A DNA stretch of 64,000 bases from Desulfosediminicola ganghwensis (GCF_005116675.2 NZ_CP050699.1:5217001-5281000); one strand, 5' to 3'; numbered from the stretch's first letter, positions 34,963 through 44,079 are shown. Notes: generated by a model not told the origin, from the sequence alone. Made by a program: numbers and translations.

Positions 34963-35919
34963 ATGCATTTCGTTCTTGTCGGGCCTGGCGCCCTGGGCTG
35001 CCTGCTGGCGTCCAGGCTCGCAACTGCCTCGAAAAAGAGGCAGCACCGGTTCACCCTTATTGACCACAACTCCACACGAGCTCAACAGCTCAATCAGCGC
35101 GGTATACTCTACAGCCACAAGGATCGGCGGGAGACTACACACATCCCGGTTTCGTCCTCTCCCACTGAGACAGGTCGAGCCGATGTGGTAATACTCTGCG
35201 TAAAATCATACGATATCGAAAACTGTCTGCGCTTTTGCAGCCCGCTGATCGGTGAAGGTACCATTCTCTTATTTATGCAGAACGGTATTTCCCATATCGG
35301 AGTCCGGTTGCCAGTCAGAAATTGTCTCGCCCTCTATGGTACTACCACCGAAGGGGCTACGCTTACTGGTGCGGGTGAAGTGTTTCATGCCGGTAAAGGC
35401 CTCACCCAGGTTGGCTTCCTTGAAAAGCCCGCATCTCCGGATGCCATGGAGAACCTTGATCAACTACAGCAACTTTTTAACAGTTCCGGCCTTAAAACCC
35501 GAGTTGTGGATGATATCCTCTCCCGGTTGTGGACCAAGCTGTTGGTAAATACAGGAATCAACGGGCTTACGGCAACACTGAACTGCACCAACGGAGAGTT
35601 GCTTACGCTCCCTGGCCTCCCTGAACGCATGGAGCGACTGGTGGCCGAAGCCTATCAGATAGCCCATGGTTCCGGCATACACGTGCCAGAGGATTCGTTT
35701 GAGATAACCAAGGGGGTCTGCGTTAAGACTTCCGGCAATATATCGTCCATGCTGCAAGATGTCCGAAAGAAGCGACGCACCGAGATCGAAGCCATCAATG
35801 GTGCGGTGGTCACCGCTGCCAAAAAGCTGGGGATTGACGCCCCGGAAAACCAACGCATCGTCAGAGAAGTGAAGCAGCTGGAACGTCAATACCTGCAACA
35901 CGCTGGAATATCAATATGA
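34963..35919 (+). CDS. panE: 2-dehydropantoate 2-reductase (PanE/ApbA family)
   Basis: A 318-residue NADPH-dependent reductase that makes pantoate for coenzyme A. The nucleotide loop VGPGALGCLLA is at the N-terminus, and the catalytic lysine/glutamate region is in LSRLWTKLLVNTGINGLTA. MLQDVRKKRRTEIEAINGA is the substrate-contact helix. Typical length is about 300. GGGAG lies before the ATG. The gene overlaps the HAD gene by four bases (ATGA). Paralogues of this family act on other ketoacids, so the symbol is probable, not certain. Confidence 0.88.
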   Translation: MHFVLVGPGALGCLLASRLATASKKRQHRFTLIDHNSTRAQQLNQRGILYSHKDRRETTHIPVSSSPTETGRADVVILCVKSYDIENCLRFCSPLIGEGTILLFMQNGISHIGVRLPVRNCLALYGTTTEGATLTGAGEVFHAGKGLTQVGFLEKPASPDAMENLDQLQQLFNSSGLKTRVVDDILSRLWTKLLVNTGINGLTATLNCTNGELLTLPGLPERMERLVAEAYQIAHGSGIHVPEDSFEITKGVCVKTSGNISSMLQDVRKKRRTEIEAINGAVVTAAKKLGIDAPENQRIVREVKQLERQYLQHAGISI

Positions 35920-36500
35920 AAACCGATTTTAAAATACTCCCCCACGAGCTTGGGTTCGATCTTGACGGTGTTATTGCCGATACCGCCGCAGCCTTTTTGA
36001 AAATTGCCTGTGAAGAGCATAACTACTGCTCATTCACCCTCGAGGACATAACCAATTTCGAACTCGAACACTGTATCGGCATGCCGAAGGACACAGTGGA
36101 AAAGATATTTCTCGACATCCTTAAAGATTCGCTGGCAACAGGCTTGCAACCCATGCCGGGCGCGATACCGGTATTAAACGAGCTCGCCGCCAAAGGACCA
36201 GTCACCGTTATCACCGCCCGCCCCATAAAGCAGCCGGTTATAGACTGGTTCGATACGTTCCTGCCACTCCCCACGCAAAAGGCCATCAAACTGGTAGCAA
36301 CCGGCGACCACGACGATAAACTGCGCTACATCAAGGAACATAAGCTGAAATACTTCATCGATGATCGGGCGGAGACCTGCAAAGAGTTGGCCAGGGAGAT
36401 TATTCCCCTTGTGTACAGCCACCCATGGAACAGGAACCGCCACGACCTGGCAACCGTGGAAAACTGGCAGGAAATCCGTGAGCTGATTGTTCTGGATTGA
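35916..36500 (+). CDS. HAD-superfamily phosphatase, 5'(3')-deoxyribonucleotidase-like
   Basis: A 194-residue HAD hydrolase. Motif I is LGFDLDGVIADT, motif II is TVITARP, and the late acidic motif is KYFIDDRAETC. The small alpha-helical cap after motif I and the overall size fit the NT5C-like/YorS group that dephosphorylates nucleotides, but the substrate is uncertain. Translation is coupled to panE (ATGA overlap), and a Nudix gene begins 42 bases later, so this small operon may deal with cofactor and nucleotide housekeeping. Confidence 0.8.
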   Translation: MKTDFKILPHELGFDLDGVIADTAAAFLKIACEEHNYCSFTLEDITNFELEHCIGMPKDTVEKIFLDILKDSLATGLQPMPGAIPVLNELAAKGPVTVITARPIKQPVIDWFDTFLPLPTQKAIKLVATGDHDDKLRYIKEHKLKYFIDDRAETCKELAREIIPLVYSHPWNRNRHDLATVENWQEIRELIVLD

Positions 36501-36542
36501 AGTACCTGCTTCATGCCCTTTCGCCCCAAGCTGGAGACCTCA

Positions 36543-36974
36543 ATGAAATGTCCACACTGCAGCAAAGAGATCGCTGTATACCGCAATCCTGTGCCCACCG
36601 TAGATATCATCATTGAGGTTGACGACAGAATCGTCTTGATAGAACGAAAGAATCCCCCTTATGGCTGGGCGCTCCCCGGTGGTTTCGTAGACTATGGCGA
36701 ATCTTTTGAGCTAGCGGCAGTACGAGAAGCAGAAGAGGAAACCGGACTTGCGGTACGTGGCCTAGCGCAATTTCGCACCTACTCGGACCCGGAACGCGAT
36801 CCACGCCAACATACCGTCTCAACGGTTTTCATCGTCCAGGCCGACGGACAACCTGTAGCTGGCGATGATGCGGGCAAGGCGGAACTTTTCGACCGTGACA
36901 ACCTGCCTGAACTGGCCTTTGATCACGCCAGGATTCTGGCTGATTATTATCGGTTTAAAAACGGAGAGAGATAG
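36543..36974 (+). CDS. Nudix hydrolase with N-terminal zinc-ribbon motif
   Basis: A 143-residue Nudix enzyme. The Nudix box is [20 protein letters not shown] followed by ETGL, with all required Gly, Glu and Arg residues. A short N-terminal CPHCSKEI pair hints at half a zinc ribbon, as seen in ADP-ribose/NADH-type Nudix proteins. The start at 36543 follows GGAGA; an in-frame ATG 10 codons earlier lies in the spacer after the HAD gene. Likely substrate is a nucleoside diphosphate derivative. The stop is one base before a heptamer array. Confidence 0.88.
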   Translation: MKCPHCSKEIAVYRNPVPTVDIIIEVDDRIVLIERKNPPYGWALPGGFVDYGESFELAAVREAEEETGLAVRGLAQFRTYSDPERDPRQHTVSTVFIVQADGQPVAGDDAGKAELFDRDNLPELAFDHARILADYYRFKNGER

Positions 36975-36975
36975 A

Positions 36976-37016
36976 ACGTTGGACGTTGGACGTTGGACGT
37001 TGGACGTTGGACGTTG
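36976..37016. repeat. Tandem heptamer (ACGTTGG), almost six copies
   Basis: Five exact copies plus six bases of ACGTTGG start one base after the Nudix stop codon and run into the A tract of the next terminator. Phase-shifted the unit is GTTGGAC, differing at one base from the GGTGGAC array behind dsdA. Such arrays can change copy number by slippage. Confidence 0.93.
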
Positions 37017-37018
37017 AA

Positions 37019-37060
37019 AAAAAAAGGTGCACCTGGAAATTTCCAGATGCACCTTTTTTT
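37019..37060. terminator. Bidirectional terminator, Nudix / typA operon
   Basis: GGTGCA-c-CTGGAAATTTCCAG-a-TGCACC forms a 13-bp stem with one mismatch, flanked by seven or more A on the left and seven T on the right. It can stop transcription from both directions: the panE-HAD-Nudix unit and the typA unit. Confidence 0.9.
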
Positions 37061-37220
37061 ATTTAAGCAGAGTTTGCAGAATCATGAAAGCAACCAGACC
37101 CGCCCCGACGGATCCATAGAGCAGGGCTCAGGGGATGCAGTCGCTTCCGAACTTTCTGGAGATAAGAAAGAAGGTTGAAATTCCAACTACTCCGGATATC
37201 AGCAGGATAAGCAGGTCCAT
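37059..37220 (-). CDS. Candidate small membrane selenoprotein with CxPU motif (in-frame TGA)
   Basis: Nine bases after the typA stop, AAGGTG precedes an ATG at 37220. The frame encodes 30 residues, a TGA at 37128-37130, then 22 more residues and TAA. Read through, the 53-residue product has two hydrophobic helices (about residues 3-20 and 32-52) joined by a short loop SRKFGSDCIP-U, placing the TGA codon as the last residue of a Cys28-Ile-Pro-x31 motif like the CGPC of thioredoxins. A hairpin 12 bases after TGA is a plausible SECIS. The sequence after TGA stays in frame and membrane-like right up to the terminator. Alternatives are a 30-residue protein or a nonsense-mutated gene. I do not recognise the family. 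Confidence 0.5.
37096..37115 (-). promoter_or_regulatory. Candidate bacterial SECIS hairpin
   Basis: On the minus strand GGATCCG (37115-37109) pairs with CGGGTCT (37102-37096), seven pairs including two G-U, around the loop TCGGGG. The stem begins 12 bases and the loop 19 bases after the in-frame TGA, inside the range expected for bacterial SECIS elements (loop about 16-37 bases from the UGA). If the closing G-C pair opens, the loop starts with G, as most do. Confidence 0.45.
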
Positions 37221-37229
37221 GTCTTCACC

Positions 37230-39029
37230 TTAAATCTTGATTCTGGTACCCGTCCTTTTGCGAAGTCTGATCGACTTGGGAGTTACCTCAACCAGTTCAT
37301 CATCATTGATGTAGGCAATGCAATCCTCAAGGGACATAATGGTCGCCGGGGTGAGAACAACCGCATCGTCGGTACCTGAAGCACGGACGTTGGTGAGTTT
37401 CTTGCCCTTACCGGGATTGACCACCATATCGGCGGGACGAGCATTCTCACCGATAATCTGCCCCGCATAAAGCGGTAAGCCTGCTCCTACAAAGAGTTTA
37501 CCGCGATCCTGCAGGTTAAAAAGCGCATAGGCTACGGAAGTGCACGGCTCTTTTACCAGCATCACACCGTTGACGCGGTTGATGATATCACCTGCATATG
37601 GGCCATACTCATGGAAGACATAGGCCATCATACCCATTCCTTTGGTATCGGTCATGAACTGGGAACGATAACCGAGCAAACCGCGGGTCGGAATGTGAAA
37701 CACCATACGAACCATGCCGTTGTTGGTGCTCATCTCTTCTATGGTACCTCTCAGCTTGCCGAGCTTTTCGATAACCGGACCCTGGAATTCCTCGTCCACA
37801 TCGATGGTCAGTTCCTCGTAGGGCTCCATCAGCTTGCCGTCCTCTTCACGCATGATGACCTGAGGGCGGGTGACCTGAAATTCATAATCTTCGCGACGCA
37901 TCTTCTCAATCAGAATAGAGAGATGCAGCTCACCTCGACCGCTCACTTTAAAACCAACTGCATCGGTCAGCGGCTCGTACTGCAATGCCACGTCAGCGAG
38001 AATCTCGCGCTTGAGACGGTCCTCGATATGACGGGAAGTAACGAACTTACCCTCTTTACCGGCAAACGGAGAATCGTTAGGGATAAAGTTCATGGAGATA
38101 GTCGGCGGATCAATGGTGATCAATGGCAACGGCTTAGGATTATCAGCGTCGGTAAAAGTAACACCAACGGTTACATCCTCCATACCGGCAATGGCCACAA
38201 TCTCACCTACACCAGCCTCTTCGACCGCAACCTTTTCATCACGCTCGAAGCGAAAAATCTTGGATATACGGATCGGCTTAATAGAACCGTCACGGCGAGC
38301 AACAGCAATGGGTTGGTTAATCTTCATCCTGCCGTTTACAACCTTACCAATACCGAGACGTCCAAGGTACGGAGAATAGTCGATGGTACCCACCTGCATC
38401 TGCAACTCGGCCCCTTCATCGCCCACCGGAGCAGGGATATGGTCTATGACCATCCTGGAGATCGGGTCCATATTGCCGCCGTCCACGCGCTCATCGCCGA
38501 GCTCGAACAGGCTGTATCCTTCTTTGGCAGAAGCATAAACCACAGGGAAATCAAGAATATCGTCAGGCGCATTGAGTTTTACGAAAAGATCGAACACCTG
38601 ATCGACAACCCAGTCACAGCGAGCTGCGGGTTTGTCTATCTTGTTAATCACCACGATGACAGGCAGATTGTTCTCCAGTGCCTTTTTCAGAACGAAATAG
38701 GTCTGAGGCATCGGGCCTTCCTGGGCATCAACCAGCAGCAGCGCGCCGTCTGCCATACGCAATACACGCTCCACCTGCCCGCCAAAATCGGCGTGACCGG
38801 GGGTGTCGATGATATTAATCCAGTGATCAGCAAAGGCATAGGAACCGTTTTTGGACGTAATGGTGATGCCACGCTCACGTTCAAGATCCATGGAGTCCAT
38901 CAATCGTTCCGAGACCTGCTGATTATCTCGGTACATTCCGGACTGTTTGAAAAGTTGGTCAACCAGGGTGGTTTTACCGTGGTCAACGTGGGCGATAATT
39001 GCCACATTACGTATTTTGCTCTGTTCCAT
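37230..39029 (-). CDS. typA: GTP-binding protein TypA/BipA
   Basis: A 599-residue translational GTPase. G1 is AHVDHGKTT, the switch region RGITITSKN, G3 DTPGHADF and G4 NKIDKPAARCD. Domains follow the EF-G-like order: G domain to about 200, beta barrel to about 300, domains III and V, then the TypA-specific C-terminal domain with GKGKKLTNVRASGTDDA. TypA binds the ribosome and aids 50S assembly and stress adaptation. GAGGAAA precedes the ATG. A small UGA-containing gene follows in the same transcript. Confidence 0.97.
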   Translation of the reverse strand: MEQSKIRNVAIIAHVDHGKTTLVDQLFKQSGMYRDNQQVSERLMDSMDLERERGITITSKNGSYAFADHWINIIDTPGHADFGGQVERVLRMADGALLLVDAQEGPMPQTYFVLKKALENNLPVIVVINKIDKPAARCDWVVDQVFDLFVKLNAPDDILDFPVVYASAKEGYSLFELGDERVDGGNMDPISRMVIDHIPAPVGDEGAELQMQVGTIDYSPYLGRLGIGKVVNGRMKINQPIAVARRDGSIKPIRISKIFRFERDEKVAVEEAGVGEIVAIAGMEDVTVGVTFTDADNPKPLPLITIDPPTISMNFIPNDSPFAGKEGKFVTSRHIEDRLKREILADVALQYEPLTDAVGFKVSGRGELHLSILIEKMRREDYEFQVTRPQVIMREEDGKLMEPYEELTIDVDEEFQGPVIEKLGKLRGTIEEMSTNNGMVRMVFHIPTRGLLGYRSQFMTDTKGMGMMAYVFHEYGPYAGDIINRVNGVMLVKEPCTSVAYALFNLQDRGKLFVGAGLPLYAGQIIGENARPADMVVNPGKGKKLTNVRASGTDDAVVLTPATIMSLEDCIAYINDDELVEVTPKSIRLRKRTGTRIKI

Positions 39030-39253
39030 CGTGTTTCCTCAGTGATCCTGCCGGCTGTCGACGCTACCGGGACCCGGTAACAATATGCACTGCACATGCA
39101 GTTGAAAATAAAAAAGCAACGGGAGTGATTGTGTTGGCAGCTTTGTGCGCAAAAAATACTTTATGCACATTGCAAAAAGATGCAGAACATACCCGATTTG
39201 AGACCGGGACGCAAACTATTCCGCACAGACGGACCTTTATGCGGTCATTTTTT

Positions 39254-40621
39254 TCACATATTCTGAAAAACAGCTCTGCGGATATTTGCCGAACGGTTCA
39301 GGGTTGAAACCGCCTCGTCCACATAATCGAATACCCTCGCCTGCTTGTTGGCTGCGGGACGCATAATCCGCCCGATCACCTGCAGCAATCTGCCTTCGAA
39401 GGTTATAGGAGTGGTCAGGAAAAGAGTCGACAAGCCCGGGCAGTCAAAACCTTCGGAGATGAGTTGCAGGGTCGCCACAAGCACCTGCACCTCTCCTCTT
39501 TGCACCGCTGCTACTATCTCAGCCCTGCGCTCAGGCCCGATCTGACCTGTCAGCAGCTCTACCCCCACTCCCCGCTCACCAAGCAGCCTGGCAAAGAGTT
39601 CGCAATGGCTGACCCGGTCTGAAACGACCAGCACCGTGCCTGGCTCCTGTTCCTGTACAACCTTATGGATATCCTCGGTAATCTGCATATTGCGGCCCTG
39701 ATGCAGCACAAGTGCTTTGATCAGCGCCTGGTAGTCACCACGATAACCATAATTGAAGTCTGTCACTCTGCGAATAATTTGCGGCCTGACAATGGCACCT
39801 GTTGCCTGCAACTCTCCCTGATCAACCTTGTGAATACGATCGCCCATAAAATAGTAAATGAGCCTGGTCAAGCCATCATCATTGCGGAACGCGGTGGCCG
39901 ACAAGCCGAGCAGATAGTGACAGTCAAACTTTGAAACCACATCGGTAAAAAGAGCAGCCGGAACCCGGTGGCATTCATCCACCACCAGATGGCCGAAATG
40001 TTCAATCAACTCCTCCGCCCTTTTCCTGGCCGTGTTGACAATGGCTATGGTGAGCGGTGACAGGGTAAACTTTCCATCCCCGATCAGACCCGCTTTAACC
40101 CCAAGAAACTCTTCTGCCCGATCCCGCCACTGATAGAGCAACTCTTTTGTGTGGACAATTACCAGAGTGGGTTGTTTTCTGGCAGCGATTGCCGCCAAAG
40201 CCATGACTGTCTTGCCACTGCCGGTACCGGCTTCCAACACTCCGAACGAGCGACCGGATACCTGCTCCAAAGCTTCATGCTGATAGCCCCTCAGCTTCCC
40301 GGAAAATTCAAAATCGACCTCAGGCAACAATCTTCTGTTATCTAGAATTTCTGGAGACTGGGCGGTAATCTCACGGCAGAGAATCACGGCCTGATTGGAA
40401 AATCCCCTTGGAAACCGCAAGCCATTCTCCCCGGGCACCTCGGTATAATAGGTGAGCTTGGGCTTGAGCGATTTGCCAATCCAGCGTCCGTACTTCTTCG
40501 CCGCCTGATATTTGGGGTTGTCTATGGTCAACCGATTTTTCAGTTCTGCTTCGAGCGCACCATCAATCCCGGTGAGCAGGCAATCCGATGTAACGTTGAG
40601 TGTTGGTAAGGTTGCAGACAT
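39254..40621 (-). CDS. SF2 DEAD/DEAH-box helicase (XPB-like)
   Basis: A 455-residue superfamily 2 helicase. A short N-terminal region of about 100 residues precedes the motor. Seen motifs: Q-like RGYQHEALEQV, Walker A LEAGTGSGKTVMA, DECH box VVDECHRV, motif III GLSATAFRNDDG, and in the second RecA domain VLVVSDRVSHCE, ATLQLISEGFDCPGL and QVIGRIMRPA (motif VI). This resembles XPB/ResIII-type enzymes that handle duplex nucleic acid, including those carried by mobile regions, but nothing mobile is adjacent. The ATG lacks a ribosome binding site. Target is unknown. Confidence 0.9.
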   Translation of the reverse strand: MSATLPTLNVTSDCLLTGIDGALEAELKNRLTIDNPKYQAAKKYGRWIGKSLKPKLTYYTEVPGENGLRFPRGFSNQAVILCREITAQSPEILDNRRLLPEVDFEFSGKLRGYQHEALEQVSGRSFGVLEAGTGSGKTVMALAAIAARKQPTLVIVHTKELLYQWRDRAEEFLGVKAGLIGDGKFTLSPLTIAIVNTARKRAEELIEHFGHLVVDECHRVPAALFTDVVSKFDCHYLLGLSATAFRNDDGLTRLIYYFMGDRIHKVDQGELQATGAIVRPQIIRRVTDFNYGYRGDYQALIKALVLHQGRNMQITEDIHKVVQEQEPGTVLVVSDRVSHCELFARLLGERGVGVELLTGQIGPERRAEIVAAVQRGEVQVLVATLQLISEGFDCPGLSTLFLTTPITFEGRLLQVIGRIMRPAANKQARVFDYVDEAVSTLNRSANIRRAVFQNM

Positions 40622-41094
40622 GCGTGAGATATAAACAGGTTAAATTACGATAAGATCGATCAAATCCGAATAGTAACAAAGGAAAAAAAACGATTGTAGA
40701 TCAGCCTGAACACCTTATCTTTCTTTTCAGGTTCAAGTTCAAACCAATATATTGCTAAAATCTACAGTTCCAGGTACCAACGTTGTATAAGGCTCTTTTC
40801 ATTGCACTTCTGATAGCCATCCCGCTCAGCAATAACTGCTTAGGAGTCAGATATCAGGCGGCAGGCATATAGACAGGGTCCGTTGGATCAATATGCTGAT
40901 CAGATGATCTATTATACCTGCCTTTTGTTATATCCGCTATCTTGTCGCAATAACCTGAATAGTTATCGACCCAGGTTCACGCAGCTGGTATCACCCTGTT
41001 TTTGTGAGGTTACAGCTTGCATTTATCCTGTAATCGATAATACTTGACTGCAGCGTTCGGTCTCCCAATCAATCTTCACCAGACTCAATTACCC
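40622..41094. other. Intergenic region without recognisable gene
   Basis: A 473-base divergent space between the helicase and a secreted-protein gene. It is AT-rich and no frame has a believable start and codon pattern. GATCAGATGATC at about 40910 is near-palindromic but I cannot tie it to a regulator. Promoters for both genes must be here, but none stands out. Confidence 0.5.
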
Positions 41095-41733
41095 ATGTAC
41101 ACAAAAATAATGCCCAAAGCGATTCTGTTTCTCACCGCCGTGCTCATCTCTATGGCAATAACCTGCACAACCGCATCTGCCGCCGATGATGAGATCACCC
41201 TGAACCTGCCGGAAAAGGTGCTGGCCGAGACTCTCACCAAATTGCTGCCAATGGAATTCCCAGCTGATTCAAGCTCTCTGAAGGGAAAGATCATTATCAA
41301 AAAGGTGAGTGATGTCCAGCTGCTGGATCAGCATCTTCGCTGTCGCCTCCATCTTATCGGAGATCAGCTCAAGGTGCTCACAGAACTTGCCGGGAACAGT
41401 ATAAGTCTCAATGTAGGGACCATAGAGCTGGATTTCACAGCCAAGGCCAGATTACGTTTCGATCCGGAAAGCCAAATTCTTTACGTGACTCCGGTGGTGG
41501 ATGAAATCAATAACAAACAGGACGCGGCCGGAGGGGATATCGGCCAGACCCTGCTTGCCCTCTTTAACGGCCAGGAATTTCCCATCTCCATGAGAGATCT
41601 CGACCCGATCGTGACCAGAGCCGGTACCAAAACTGTAACAATCGACACCTGGATAGCCGACATTCAAGCCTATCCCCAACGACTGCAACTCTCCCTGAAA
41701 CCCAGGATAACAGCCAGCAGCAGCGGCAGCTGA
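41095..41733 (+). CDS. Exported protein of unknown function
   Basis: A 212-residue protein with a typical signal peptide (hydrophobic ILFLTAVLISMAI, Ala-rich cleavage ASAADDE near residue 32). The mature part is mostly beta strand by pattern and contains IIIKKVSDVQLL, NSISLNVGTIELDFTAKARLRFDPES and IDTWIADIQAY. This layout loosely recalls YceB/DUF1439-like lipid-binding proteins, but there is no lipobox Cys and I cannot assign a family. An alternative start is ATG at 41110. It stands alone and ends at a very strong terminator. Confidence 0.75.
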   Translation: MYTKIMPKAILFLTAVLISMAITCTTASAADDEITLNLPEKVLAETLTKLLPMEFPADSSSLKGKIIIKKVSDVQLLDQHLRCRLHLIGDQLKVLTELAGNSISLNVGTIELDFTAKARLRFDPESQILYVTPVVDEINNKQDAAGGDIGQTLLALFNGQEFPISMRDLDPIVTRAGTKTVTIDTWIADIQAYPQRLQLSLKPRITASSSGS

Positions 41734-41751
41734 ATGCGACCACTTCAGCAA

Positions 41752-41795
41752 AAACAAAAAGGCTGGACTTCTCATGAAGTCCAGCCTTTTTGTTT
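41752..41795. terminator. Strong bidirectional terminator
   Basis: A perfect 20-bp stem begins AAACAAAAAGGCTGGACTTC (41752-41771); the loop is four bases (TCAT) and the other arm is 41776-41795, ending in TTTTTGTTT. It separates the exported-protein gene from convergent DUF2058. Confidence 0.93.
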
Positions 41796-41809
41796 AACTG
41801 TTTCAATGA

Positions 41810-42358
41810 TTACCACATCAAATCATCCGGCACTTCATAACCGGCATACGGATCATCTTCTTCCGTTTCACCTTTTGGCGCCGGCTTATTCATCATTACC
41901 ACAACGCTCTTGTCCAACTCGGCTATCTTTTGCACCGCCTTGGCTGGACACACCTCGTACTGGTCGCCAAGCCGGACAATGCCGACACCGCCCCGACTGA
42001 GGCTGTCGACAAGCTCCTGGCTGATGAAAATCCGAAACACTTTCTTTCGGTCAACGAAGCGATAGGCAACGCCGTCCTCTTGTTTCGGCAGACGGCTGCT
42101 CTCAATCAACTGCCTGATGCGCGCCGCCTCTTCGCGCTTTTTGAGCTTCTCCTCACGCTCCTGATTCAGCTGTCTCGCCCGCTCTTTCTTCTTGGCCAGT
42201 GCCTGTTCGGCGAGGAGTTTATTCTCATCCACCTTCGGCTGCACGTTTTTCGCAATCTTTGTTTTGCGACTCTTGTGCTGCTTCTTCTTGGTCTTTTCGA
42301 CCTGTTTCTTGTCGACCAATCCCAGCTTCAAAAGCTGATCCTGAAACGAACTGCCCAT
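41810..42358 (-). CDS. DUF2058 (YaiL-like) protein
   Basis: A 182-residue, strongly basic protein. The N-terminus SSFQDQLLKLGLVDKKQ and the following long Lys/Arg/Glu-rich helix are typical of DUF2058; the C-terminal half has GVAYRFVDRKKVFRIFIS and GDQYEVCPAKAVQKI. The family is annotated as nucleoprotein or polynucleotide-associated, possibly a modulator of polynucleotide enzymes, without firm function. AGGAGATTAGG precedes the ATG. No operon partners. Confidence 0.88.
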   Translation of the reverse strand: MGSSFQDQLLKLGLVDKKQVEKTKKKQHKSRKTKIAKNVQPKVDENKLLAEQALAKKKERARQLNQEREEKLKKREEAARIRQLIESSRLPKQEDGVAYRFVDRKKVFRIFISQELVDSLSRGGVGIVRLGDQYEVCPAKAVQKIAELDKSVVVMMNKPAPKGETEEDDPYAGYEVPDDLMW

Positions 42359-42549
42359 CGTTACCTAATCTCCTGTTAACTTCACGGCATACTGCAACAC
42401 GCATTATCCAGCGCGTTCATCAAGTTTGCCAACCACGATTTTAAGAAGAACTAACCCTTCATAAATACAAGATCAACTGCCAAGATCTCTATATTACGCT
42501 GTCATCCAGTTTTTTGCAAAAGATCCGGCCATCATCGTAGTGGATCAAA

Positions 42550-44079
42550 TCAATTTCCTGAACCTACCTTGCGGTATTCGCTCTGTGCCTGGCTGGTAGT
42601 ATCACCCCGTTCCGCCACATGCCCGGCAGGAAAGGCACGTACAACATTTGTTCGGCCGCGCTCGAAAGCCAGCACATCTTTACCGGTTGCGACCACCTCC
42701 GCCAGAAAGGAATCGATTTCGGCGATGCCTATGTTGGTGTTGGTGACAAGCAACCTCATGGCCAGATGTTCTTTAATATATGCAAGGCCCACCAGAGCGG
42801 CACCTTTTTTATAGATTCTGGTGCGAATTTCCTCGGTCAGCCTGTTTACCTGCTCCCTGCTGCAGTTTTCAGGAGCTTTAAACCGAAAGCAGATGTTGAA
42901 CGAAGTTCTCTCCGACACCAGTTCCAATTCAGGTATCGCCTGAACCCGTTGTTCCGCATATTCACAAAGCTCAAGATACTTTTCTATGCGCTCTGCAAAT
43001 CCCGACTTCCCGTAATATTTCCAGTCCAGGAACCATTTCAGGCTATCGACCCTACGTCCACACTGTAGCGAAACATTACCAAGGTCATCAACTTCAGTAT
43101 CATCAGTATCACGGAACAGATAACTGCCGTCACCTGCGGCAAGCACTTTGCCAAAAATATGCTCACTGCGATTTATAAGCAGGATATTACACATCAGCGA
43201 TGAACCGAGCATTTTATGAAAATCACAAGTAAAAGAGTTCGCTTCTGCAAGTCGCGGCAGATATTTCCCGCGCAACCTGTCACTCATTACCGCTGCCCCG
43301 CCCCAGGCTCCATCCACATGCAGCCAGAATTTATATTTGTCACGCAGTGCGAGTATCGGCTCAATTGGGTCGTAAGCACCACGAACGGTTGTACCAGCGG
43401 TGGCTGCAACAAAAAACGGCACTCCACCTCCGCGAACGACTTTTTCTATCTCAGCTTCCAGCTTTTCTGCTATCATCTCGCCACGCTCGTTCACCTCAAC
43501 TTTGATAAGATGATCAGAGCCAATGCCAAGAATATTGGAAGCCTTATCCATTGAATAATGTGCTTCGCCGTTGACAAAACCAAAAAGCTCCCGCTGGCCA
43601 AACAGGCCCTGCTGCTTCACCTGCTGCGCGGCTGTATTCCTCGCACACATCATGGCGATCATGTTGGCATTGCTCGAACCGGTGGTCATTTGCCCTTCAC
43701 CATCAACAAAGCCGACCAGATCGAGCATCTCCTGAATCATATGTCGCTCGAAGAGAGTTGAAACCGGTGCCGACTCATACGTGCAGGCGGAGGTGTTCGA
43801 CAGTGCGGTAACCATTTCCGCCAACATGGAAGGCATATTGGCACCCGCCCACATCCGATTCATAAAAGAGGGGTGTGAAGTTTTGACGCCGTACTCGAGA
43901 TATTGCTCAATCCATTTGAAAGTCCTGTCCCAATCGCCTTCACTGCCCGGTTCATCGAGGGCAAGAAGTTTTTGCAGATCGGCAGGAGAAGTGTATTTGA
44001 CAAATACACCTTCATTTCTGGTGGCAAAATATTGCTCTAAAACGGCAAAAATCCGCTGGAGCACTTCGTTTTCATTCAT
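42550..44079 (-). CDS. PLP-dependent group II decarboxylase (glutamate/aromatic amino acid type)
   Basis: A 509-residue fold-type I decarboxylase. The PLP lysine is in SFTCDFHKMLGSSLMC, the PLP-stacking region is in MTTGSSNANMIAMM, and VDGAWGGAAVMSD carries the pyridine-contacting Asp. TSHPSFMNRMWAGANM is the typical N-terminal signature. Close relatives decarboxylate glutamate, cysteine sulfinate or aromatic amino acids; the sequence does not say which. The start at 44079 is preferred over one 18 codons upstream, with AGGT before it. The gene is monocistronic on the evidence of wide spacers. Confidence 0.87.
   Translation of the reverse strand: MNENEVLQRIFAVLEQYFATRNEGVFVKYTSPADLQKLLALDEPGSEGDWDRTFKWIEQYLEYGVKTSHPSFMNRMWAGANMPSMLAEMVTALSNTSACTYESAPVSTLFERHMIQEMLDLVGFVDGEGQMTTGSSNANMIAMMCARNTAAQQVKQQGLFGQRELFGFVNGEAHYSMDKASNILGIGSDHLIKVEVNERGEMIAEKLEAEIEKVVRGGGVPFFVAATAGTTVRGAYDPIEPILALRDKYKFWLHVDGAWGGAAVMSDRLRGKYLPRLAEANSFTCDFHKMLGSSLMCNILLINRSEHIFGKVLAAGDGSYLFRDTDDTEVDDLGNVSLQCGRRVDSLKWFLDWKYYGKSGFAERIEKYLELCEYAEQRVQAIPELELVSERTSFNICFRFKAPENCSREQVNRLTEEIRTRIYKKGAALVGLAYIKEHLAMRLLVTNTNIGIAEIDSFLAEVVATGKDVLAFERGRTNVVRAFPAGHVAERGDTTSQAQSEYRKVGSGN

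Noticed and set aside
36976-37016. Tandem repeats as a CRISPR array
   Set aside because: Units are 7 bases without spacers; no cas genes are present.
37611-39080. 489-codon plus-strand frame
   Set aside because: It lies entirely antisense to typA, whose product is full length with all GTPase motifs; the frame is rich in His and Asn as expected for a shadow.
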